Shown here: in pieces, positions 1 through 7,100 of the stretch
Layout: each line of letters opens with the position of its first letter
Position numbering within the stretch: position 1 is the first letter of the stretch
Assembly (NCBI GenBank): GCA_003573635.1
Contig: QUTJ01031323.1
Span: forward strand, 1 to 10,907
Direction: 5' to 3'
Source: Goniomonas avonlea
Lineage: Eukaryota; Cryptophyceae; Goniomonadida; Goniomonadaceae
Length of the DNA: 10,907 nucleotides
Position numbers and translations under genes: made by a program
Notes under the pieces: generated by a model
Seen by the model: only the letters and a program-made list of their open reading frames with translations
Database searches by the model: none
Told to the model about the DNA's origin: nothing

Positions 1-290
1 AGAGAGAGAGAGAGAGAGAGGATTCAAGCCATTCAGGAACCGCTGAGCGAGAGAGCCAGAGAGATNGATGTGNACATGAAAGAGGATTTGATGCAAGCCA
101 TTAAGGAACTGCCAGTGCTGAGAGAGCCATTCAGGAAGAGAGCAGGAAGAGAGAGAGCTCGAATGGGGGGGGGAGAGAGGATTAAAGCCATTCAGGAATG
201 AACTGCTTATTAATGCAAAGCCCAATATATGAGAGAGAGAGATATATCGAGAGAAGAAGAGGAAGAGAGAGCTGCCACAGACATGTAAAT
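1..290. repeat. GA-rich low-complexity DNA with a dispersed 20-nt motif
   Basis: The left edge begins with a pure (AG)n run of 20 nt, and further GA runs recur to about 260. Between them a motif centred on AAGCCATTCAGGAA appears four times: 21-40, 90-109 (one A for C), 126-138 (partial) and 180-199. Spacing is irregular, so it is not a clean tandem array. Ambiguous bases at 66 and 73 suggest assembly difficulty here. No coding frame is convincing. It may be an assembly-collapsed satellite or low-complexity spacer; nothing points to a function. Confidence 0.7.
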
Positions 291-457
291 TTAATTAAAT
301 TATATGGCCATGCTTGAATAACATCTCTCTAGATCTTTTCTTAATTTTGGCTCTGTTAAACTTTACCAGAAAGAACAACAAAGTAAGTAACGGCATTGCT
401 GGAAGGCCGCTGTCTCAAGCCTCGGTGAGNTTTTTTTTGTGTGCAGTGGTACTTCCT

Positions 458-502
458 CAGCAATTCCCCCAGCAAATCCCCCAGCAATTCCCCAGCATTT
501 CC
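458..502. repeat. short tandem repeat, unit about 12 nt
   Basis: Four units of CAGCAATTCCCC type begin at 458, 470, 482 and 493, with spacing 12, 12 and 11 and small changes (AAATCCCC in the second unit, CATTTCC in the last). One frame would read as a Q-F-P-Q-Q-I-P repeat, but the surrounding frame looks random and holds an ambiguous base at 430, so I do not call it a gene. Confidence 0.75.
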
Positions 503-723
503 TCCCCAGCACCGGTCGGGAACCCCCACAAGAACTCCCCCATGCTGGGGCACCAGCACAGTTGTAGACTACGCCAATCGAATAATTAGGGCTTGTACGC
601 AAACCCCAATTTGACCGTTTGACCGGCGGTTTGACGGAGCAAACCCACTGCAAGCACTATCAGCCCAGACAATTCGATCAAGAGCCAAATATGAGGAGCT
701 TCGCTGTGTTGGACCGTTTCTGT

Positions 724-781
724 GCAGACGTGGCTGAGTGGTGTGCCGATTGCAACAGGCGGATAGGGCAGTTGCAATCCC
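724..781 (+). other. tRNA-like fragment with A-box and partial B-box
   Basis: GCAGACG followed by TG and GCTGAGTGGT (724-742) resembles the acceptor strand and D-arm of a class II (Ser/Leu-type) tRNA, and TGGCTGAGTGG fits an RNA polymerase III A-box. AGTTGCAATCC at 770-780 matches 8 of 11 positions of the B-box consensus. There is no matching 3' acceptor strand (CGTCTGC) and no clear anticodon stem, so this is not an intact tRNA. It could be a tRNA pseudogene, a SINE head or a chance match. Confidence 0.2.
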
Positions 782-986
782 CAGTGGTGACATGATCACG
801 AGATTTGGATTTTTGGGCTGGATCACTGTAACTATCAAACTCTCTCGATCCAAGATTGTGCGTTCACACTGGACCCCTTTTCTGGAAACCGCCGATTCCG
901 GTGTTTATCCAGATCGCTGCCTCTTCATTTCACGAAGCTCCGCCCCCCTTAAGCACACACAGGAGCGCTCCGCGCCAAGAGCCTCC

Positions 987-2276
987 ATGCACCACCGACT
1001 CCACCAGACGCAGTCCATGTTCTCTCACACAATGAACATGGATTGTCCCCCCACCGAAGTCTCTCCTTACGCTGTCGTGGAGCCCGCGGTCAAGTCCGAG
1101 TATGAATTCGCCTCGAATTCATGGACCCGCAGCCACGTGCGTGTTTCGGTGGCACAGCAGCCGTTCGAGCGAGGCGGCATGCGATTTGTGTTCAAGCTTA
1201 TTGAGCACACCCCGTCTGGGCCGGTGCAGTGTGTCGCGAAGTTTTTCGATGGTGCGGTGCTGGAGCAGCACGATGCTGGCCCAGTCACTGAGCAGCATTA
1301 TTTGGACGACGTCATTACCCAGCACACCTCATCAAACTTGGCAGAAGAATTCAACACCTTGGCTCCACCCAAGCCGATTCACTTCGTGAAGCCATGGGTC
1401 TTGGATATTGCTGGGAGGGGGTTCTGCACCTGTGAGCCGATGCTCACCGGTGAGTATCTCAAGCACAACAACAACCTGGGCGACGTTTTGTCCACTCGGC
1501 ACTCTCCTCAGGCGTTCAGCCATTTCACGTACGAGGTGTCTGATCACCAGCAGGTGGTTTGTGATCTGCAGGGTGTGGGGGACTGGTACACTGACCCCCA
1601 AATTCATACCGCATCGCGGAAGGGCTTCGGACTTGGCAACTTTGGTGCAGAGGGGATCAATAATTTTCTCAGATCACACACGTGCAACGATCTGTGCCAT
1701 CAGATGCGTTTGCCCCACCTCGTGAAGGGGGTCCGCTTGGACGACGACTGGGAGCTTCCGGCTGATATCCCGCTCAAGACGCCGACCCGCCACCCAGTGC
1801 ACAACAACGACGACGAGATCCATGACTACCTCCCGGATTACACACACGACGATGAGCCATTCATCAAGTACTCCCCGTACGCTCGGGACTACAATGACGA
1901 AGTGCCTTCCGTCGCCCATTCCCAAGCACCAACGCCGCAACGATCCCCCCGCCGTGAACGCCACGACAACGAGCCGTCCCCGTCTCGCAGATTCTCGCGT
2001 CCCCGGGTCTCTCCACGCCGCTTGGTGTTTGCTCGCCACTTGGAGGGAGATCTGTATTCATCTCGCGAGTACTCGCCGGCACGCTCCAACGACGTGTGGT
2101 CAGCAGATTCCACGCCAAAGCAGGACCCGTACGGGAGCCAGGACTGGTCACACCGCAACCTCAAGGATCTGGGGTACACAGACGAGTACGATGAGTTTAG
2201 CTCCCAGTACGCTCCTGCGCGTGGAGTCCCAAGAGTTCCGCAGCACTTGTCGTTCGCAGAAGAATTCGTGGTCTAA
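987..2276 (+). CDS. alpha-kinase (MHCK/EF2K-type) protein kinase, intronless
   Basis: This atypical Ser/Thr protein kinase has 429 residues from ATG 987. The alpha-kinase domain spans about residues 46-240. A glycine pair follows FER (63-64), the likely ATP-binding Lys is K85 (VAKFF), and CEPML is near 149-153, then GEYLKHNNN (155-163). D193 lies in CDLQG, DPQIH is 203-207 and GFGLGN starts at 213. The zinc site H207, H231, C233, C237 (HTCNDLC) is complete, so activity is likely. The tail (about 250-429) is disordered, acidic and RS-like, with six [ST]Px[RK] sites (T265, T316, S320, S331, S342, S363) and RRLVF at 344-348. The ATGs at 792, 1017, 1032 and 1038 are also in frame; 1032 and 1038 have the better Kozak context, so the N-terminus is uncertain by about 20 to 65 residues. 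Its paralogue at 4169 is intron-rich. Substrate unknown. Confidence 0.93.
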   Translation: MHHRLHQTQSMFSHTMNMDCPPTEVSPYAVVEPAVKSEYEFASNSWTRSHVRVSVAQQPFERGGMRFVFKLIEHTPSGPVQCVAKFFDGAVLEQHDAGPVTEQHYLDDVITQHTSSNLAEEFNTLAPPKPIHFVKPWVLDIAGRGFCTCEPMLTGEYLKHNNNLGDVLSTRHSPQAFSHFTYEVSDHQQVVCDLQGVGDWYTDPQIHTASRKGFGLGNFGAEGINNFLRSHTCNDLCHQMRLPHLVKGVRLDDDWELPADIPLKTPTRHPVHNNDDEIHDYLPDYTHDDEPFIKYSPYARDYNDEVPSVAHSQAPTPQRSPRRERHDNEPSPSRRFSRPRVSPRRLVFARHLEGDLYSSREYSPARSNDVWSADSTPKQDPYGSQDWSHRNLKDLGYTDEYDEFSSQYAPARGVPRVPQHLSFAEEFVV

Positions 2277-2398
2277 GAGCCAAGGGCTCTCAATTAGATC
2301 AGGTCGATCGGGTATAGGTAATTTTTTTTCTGCAGGTCAGGTATCAGGTCGGTAAGGTTGAAACTCTTTTTTTCCAAGGTCAAACTCTGTATGTACAC

Positions 2399-2508
2399 GA
2401 TCGTGGCATGGGACAAGTCCCTCACGATCTCGTTGACACTGGACCACGGTCGTTACCGTGGTCTTTTGCCAATCCAACTCTCAGGCCCTGTGGGCCCTGA
2501 TTATCAGG
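2399..2508. other. cluster of hairpins between two convergent genes
   Basis: Three inverted repeats lie close together in the shared 3' region of the kinase (+) and the glycosyltransferase (-). At 2399-2429 GATCGTG pairs with CACGATC around an inner GGGAC-aa-GTCCC stem. At 2442-2463 there is a perfect 9-bp stem (GACCACGGT/ACCGTGGTC) with a 4-nt loop, followed by TTTT. At 2481-2500 TCAGG-CCC pairs with GGG-c-CCTGA; its 3' side can instead pair with TCAGG at 2504-2508. They may be 3' UTR structures of either gene. The rest of 2277-2764 contains T-runs and two ATCAGGTCG copies near 2290 and 2345, with no AATAAA on either strand that I can see. Confidence 0.6.
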
Positions 2509-2764
2509 CGATTTGCTAAAATCTACGTCGCTCGTTGCCAATGAATCCTCACTAAACGTGAGCTGTTCTTTTTCAAACCGTGTCAGTCTACTCGTGGTGC
2601 GAGCACAGAAGTGTCTCAAGAATATGCAACTCCAAGAAGCGCCGGCAACCGGCAAAAACCCATGCCTCTTACTCGCCCCTTTCCAGCCACGACACGCATG
2701 CTTAGTTGTAGGTTTACTCAGTCAACTTTTCTGCGCTCGGTCGGTCCGTGTTGAAAGCCGAAGC

Positions 2765-3937
2765 TCAGTGAACTCCGTCTCCTGGAATGGGACGACTCGG
2801 GATGTAGTTTCCCTTGGTGAACGTCCGACAATAGGACCAGTCCAGCATGGTCTCAACATTGCGAATATGGGCATAGTAGTCAGCAATCGCCCGTGGAGAA
2901 CATTCGCTTGCCAGCCAGGCAGGAACATAGGTATTGACAAAGTACTTCATGCCGACGTGCAGCATGAACTGGCCAGGCTGCCAGAAGAGCTCAGCACCCC
3001 AATGCTGTACCAGACGCAAACCAACTTCGTCGGTGATTTCTGCGTGATTGAAAACATTGAAACCGCCTCGGACAAGGCCGCCTCCGAACTTGGCGGGAAC
3101 CTGGAAACCGTTCGGATCGACGAACCGGAAATGGGGCAAGTCGCCCCGGGGATATTCATAGCCGAGCGCAGTCATCCGTCTATTAAAACAAGGGACGAGC
3201 CAGTCGGCCACGGAACGCATCCGCGGGTGGTGGCATTCATCATCGTAGGGCTCACCTCGGAGCTGGTGGAGCGTGCGCAACAAGTGCGTGAACAGGGAAC
3301 CGTTATCCTGCCAGGCGTAACCGTCGTACTCAAATTTGATCCAATCACGAAGGAACTTCAGGGCAAAATCCGTGTTCTTCACCATAAATACGCCTGAGTT
3401 CACGCCCCCACTGTGATCAGTAAAAACTATGTCGAGCGGGGCGCCATCAGCTGCAGGCTCGAGGAACCACTCCAGTTTCATGGTAAAATTGGTAATAATG
3501 ACATCACTATCAGTCCACACTACCCAGTCATACATGTCAGTCTCCAAGTACTTCAAAAGGACACGGCACTTTGCGTACCAGCCACTCCCCTCATACTGGT
3601 TGAAATCGAGAAACCAGGAGTATCCGTGCAGAGCAGAGTAACAGGCTTTGGTGTTGTAGCCGCCCTGGCGCTGAACCAAATATCGCTCTTGTGAGTTGAA
3701 CGTAACAAGAGCAATCCTTGGCCGCTCCGCCTGCGCTTTTTGTCGGGCCCACTCGGCCTCGAGCTGAGTGAGTTCCTCCGGGAAGCGTTCCAGGGTGTCC
3801 CGAGGAGGAGGGATCCGCACTTCCTCTGGATCGGTTGCGATGCCAAATGTATCCGCAGAGGCCACCTCCTCAGCGCACGCAGCTTGACCACAAAAAGCTG
3901 TGACCACAAAAAGCAGCAGCCACTTGAGGACAACCAT
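2765..3937 (-). CDS. GT34-like (GMA12/MNN10) galactosyl/glycosyltransferase
   Basis: This is a predicted Golgi/secretory glycosyltransferase of 390 residues. Residues 1-22 look like a signal peptide: Lys at position 5, a hydrophobic run LLLFVVTAF, then AACA before EE. The catalytic domain starts near residue 72. It shows NTKACYSALHGY (95-106), the metal-binding DxD as DSD (143-145) in the setting VVWTDSD, NSGVFMVKN (180-188) and QDNGSLF (210-216), in the order expected for GMA12/MNN10 (GT34) enzymes, which transfer galactose, mannose or xylose from nucleotide sugars. Donor and acceptor cannot be told. I chose ATG 3937 because the signal peptide begins there; an in-frame ATG 20 codons upstream (3997) would bury it. 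There is no intron. The start is head-to-head with the kinase at 4169 (231 bp apart) and the end converges with the first kinase. The C-terminal 60 residues, with a CxxxF-type tail, are not familiar to me. Confidence 0.88.
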   Translation of the reverse strand: MVVLKWLLLFVVTAFCGQAACAEEVASADTFGIATDPEEVRIPPPRDTLERFPEELTQLEAEWARQKAQAERPRIALVTFNSQERYLVQRQGGYNTKACYSALHGYSWFLDFNQYEGSGWYAKCRVLLKYLETDMYDWVVWTDSDVIITNFTMKLEWFLEPAADGAPLDIVFTDHSGGVNSGVFMVKNTDFALKFLRDWIKFEYDGYAWQDNGSLFTHLLRTLHQLRGEPYDDECHHPRMRSVADWLVPCFNRRMTALGYEYPRGDLPHFRFVDPNGFQVPAKFGGGLVRGGFNVFNHAEITDEVGLRLVQHWGAELFWQPGQFMLHVGMKYFVNTYVPAWLASECSPRAIADYYAHIRNVETMLDWSYCRTFTKGNYIPSRPIPGDGVH

Positions 3938-4168
3938 TTCCCCCCAGTTGTTAGTTAGTGGAACAGCGCTAACAAGTGATCTGTCACCGCCGGTCACCCG
4001 TCAACATCAACCCAGAGTTTTGTTTTTCCTGTTCATCCTGTTTGAAGCCAGCGCCCACCCCGGGTTCAGTGTTTCAAGCGCTCGCCTCGCCACAAGTCTT
4101 TTCTTTGCGAAAGAATCGTGTCCAGCCCTCTCGTTCCTAGTTGGGAGTGCGCGTGACTTGTCAGCAAC
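3938..4168. promoter_or_regulatory. divergent (bidirectional) promoter spacer
   Basis: Two divergent genes start at 3937 (-) and 4169 (+), so this 231-bp spacer must hold both 5' UTRs and promoters. A short direct repeat of GTCACC(C/G) occurs at about 3983-3999, and a TTTTGTTTTTCC tract lies at 4018-4029. No TATA box is evident. The role is inferred from gene arrangement only. Confidence 0.45.
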
Positions 4169-7100
4169 ATGATGATGGGGGGTGGTTTCGGCATGGCCGG
4201 GTACGGCGGCGGTATGCCCGTTCAGAATGGTGGAATGTTTGGTGCAGGAATGCAGATGCCAATGGGCATGCAGATGCCAATGGGCATGCAGATGATGCAA
4301 GGAGGGGCCCGCCCTGCTGCCCAGTCTGCTGGCGACCCAAACTCTTACAAAGCTCCCGAGAGGGCAACCAAGATGGAGTACGACATGGAGTCGAAAACTT
4401 GGTGAGTAGAGAAGGCTCCCAAGGCGTTCCTCTTACCGTTGTCTCCAGGGTCAAGTCGATTATTCGTGTCCAGATCGCTAAAGGTTCATTTGCGAAGGGC
4501 GGAACTCGCATGGTGTATCGAATGAAGGAAGTGGTTGATGGCAAGCCCACCGACCAGGTGTACGTTGCCAAGTTTCTGGACAAGAAATTGTTTCCCCCGG
4601 GTGGCCCAATGGGACCCATGACCCGCGAGATGTATTTTGAAGATGCCATGATGCAAGTTATTTGCTTGCAGTTCTGCGAGTCGTTCAACGCCATGGATCC
4701 ACCCAAGAAGATTTCGTTCCTCCCTGTGTTCGTGCTTGAGATGTCGGACCGACCATCGAAGTCTTTATGCTGTGTTGAGGTGTGTGTTGAAAAGCACCCA
4801 GGGTTTCTTGTTTTCTGACGCTCGGCTAGCCCTTTTTGAAGGGCTCCTACGCGAAGCACAACAACAACGATGGCGCCACTTACTCAAATCGCCATACACC
4901 ACAGTCGTTCAGCCACTTCACTTTTGAGAAGTCTGGCCATAAGCTGCTTGTGTGTGATATTCAAGGAGTTGATGACCACTACACGGATCCTCAGGTGCTC
5001 CTCGTCCTTCCCTAGATATCTCCTCTAACCAATCGCAGATTCACTCAGTGAATGGAAAGGGATTTGGCCTTGGGAACCAAGGGCGCAAGGGCATGTTAAA
5101 GTTTCTAGCAACGCACACATGCAATCCCGTGTGCCAAATGGTGGGCCTGCCAGTTTTGAAACGTGGTCGCCTTGTGAAAGGTGTACCACATCCCCACCCC
5201 CTGCCATCTGGCGGTGCGGCCCCAAAAAGACCCGCTATCGCGAATGGACCGAGCACGGGAGCGACCGGCCAGGACCAAGCCCAGCAGCAGCAGGCACAGG
5301 CACAGCAGCAGGCACAGGCGCAACAGCAGGCGCAGGCTCAGAAGGAGCGCGAGAAACGCGAGCAGCAGGCGCAGGCCAAGGCTGCTGCCCAAGTGAGACT
5401 TTCCTTTCCCTTTCGAACGCGCACGTACCCACACACTTCCCAATCGCAGAAGGTTGCTCCAGCACCAGCGCGCCGACACGACGAGTACGTGTCATCGCAT
5501 CACCAACCTCCTGCACCGGCAGAGTCCGAGCGACCCGAACGATATCGGTAGGACCAGTTGTCTGTTCGAAGAGATGGTTTGCATTTCCTCGATATCATCG
5601 TCGTTCCCTGCGATGTTGCCCAGCTCTGCCCATGCACGTTCCAGGAGTGGAGTATTGAGGCACGACCAACCAGGCGTAGAGAGATCTCACTGCCGTGCCC
5701 AGATCCTTCATGCACGACCAATCTGGAGTCGAGTATCGCCTGGTGCCCGGTACGGCCGACATGTACGAGGTCGTGTCAATGCCAGAAGGCTTCGAGGAGG
5801 TGGTTCGCTACTATGAGCCGGTGCGTGCCGATGACCTGTCTCATTGTCGATTTGTCCGGCGACCTGCGAAAGCGAAAATCACGCGCATAAATTCAAATAT
5901 CTACCGGTTCGGTCTATGAGCCACAGGAAAGAGATGAGGTTGTTTGGTACTAGGAGCCGGTGAGCGACAGAGGGTATTCCCAGCATCCAATAGAACAAGC
6001 CACAGGTTCCTTTTTCTTTTCCAACTGCAGCATTGAAGAGCTGCCAGATCGGTGTGCTTGTGTGATGCCACTCCGGCCCACGACCAGTGATAGTGGAAGG
6101 CACAAACAAGCGATCGACAGTGACAGGCACAGACACAAGCACAGGACCAGGCACGGGTGAGGGCAGAGGGCCTTGTGACGTCTGTCTGGTCGGGTGAGGG
6201 AGGGCGGGAGGGAGGCCGTTTCGATACACAGACGCTTGTCACATGACTGGAGCACACACACGCACTCTCTCACGCGCTCCATGGCAGCAGCAGAAGTTTG
6301 GCGAACCACATGCGCGCGCGCGCGCGCTCTCTCTCTCTCCCTCCCCCCCCCCTCTCTCTCTGTCGCTCACTCCCCCGCTCTCTCTCTCTCTCTCGTGTGT
6401 GTCTTCTCATCTCCCTTCTCTCCGGCTCCGTCTTTGTTTCATCTCTAACTCCACTGCAGAAATCCGGCGAGCAACAATACAGCGGCGTTCGGCAGCAGGT
6501 CCCCCAACAGGCAGCACCCCCGCAGCAGGCGCCAAAGAACGGTGATTTCGCTTACAACAACGCCCCTATCTATTACGAAGACCCTCAGCAGCCAGCGTAC
6601 GGACAGCAGCCTGCCTACCCCCAGCAGATCCCGCCGCACTTCCGCAGCTTCGAGGTCCCAGTCATGCACTCGGGCCAGGCCCCAGACGCATACGCCCAGC
6701 CTCCCGCTGTTATGGGGGGCGAGGGCTACTCCCGGTCCCGCTCCAACTCCTCCGAGACTGCGCCGCAGGGCATCCACCACTATGCCCAGCAGCCGTCTGC
6801 CCAGTGGCAGCAACAGCCGCAGCCTCAGATGCCGCAGCAGTGGCAGCAGCAGCCCGACATGCAGAAGCACGAGCTGCAGTACGGCGACCTTCGGTACGCG
6901 CCGGACGCAGGGAGTGACGGCAGCGATGGTGGGCGCGAGGCGCTCGACATTGTGCTTCAGGATGTCGGGGTGGACTACGACAAAGTTGTGCAGCAGTCAA
7001 TATCGGAGGCAGTGCGCATGTTCCAGGTGCTGTCCCCGCCCCATTATCCGCTTTGATGTTGTCTTGAGTGCCCTTTAATGGCTGTCCCTACTGCGTTGCT

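Larger units (their letters stand above)
291..986. other. intergenic region upstream of the first kinase
   Basis: No gene is convincing in this stretch. It holds a 12-nt C-rich tandem repeat (458-502), a triplicated GTTTGAC-like heptamer (about 609-637) and a weak tRNA-like segment (724-781). The frame of the downstream kinase stays open upstream to before 792, where there is an in-frame ATG, so part of 792-986 could be coding or 5' UTR. No TATA box stands out before the chosen start at 987. Confidence 0.5.

Noticed and set aside
314-589. Small + strand frame with a QQFPQQIPQQ run
   Set aside because: The repeat is a 12-nt C-rich tandem array, the rest of the frame looks random, and an ambiguous base lies inside.
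2513-3397. Long + strand open frame (294 codons) opposite the glycosyltransferase
   Set aside because: It is antisense to a frame with clear GT34 motifs (DSD, NSGVF, DNGSLF) and a signal peptide; it shows no recognisable domain of its own.
4161-4859. Minus-strand open frame opposite the start of the second kinase
   Set aside because: Shadow of the kinase exons: it runs across two introns and carries no family features.
6280-6315. AAGTTTGGCGAACCACAT as a copy of the exon 7 start (AAATCCGGCGAGCAACAA)
   Set aside because: Only about 12 of 18 bases agree after a shared CAG, too weak to count among the exon-end copies.
6445-6870. Leu/Arg-rich minus-strand frame opposite exon 7
   Set aside because: Composition is the complement of Q/P-rich CAG/CCN codons; Leu richness is a by-product, not a membrane protein.
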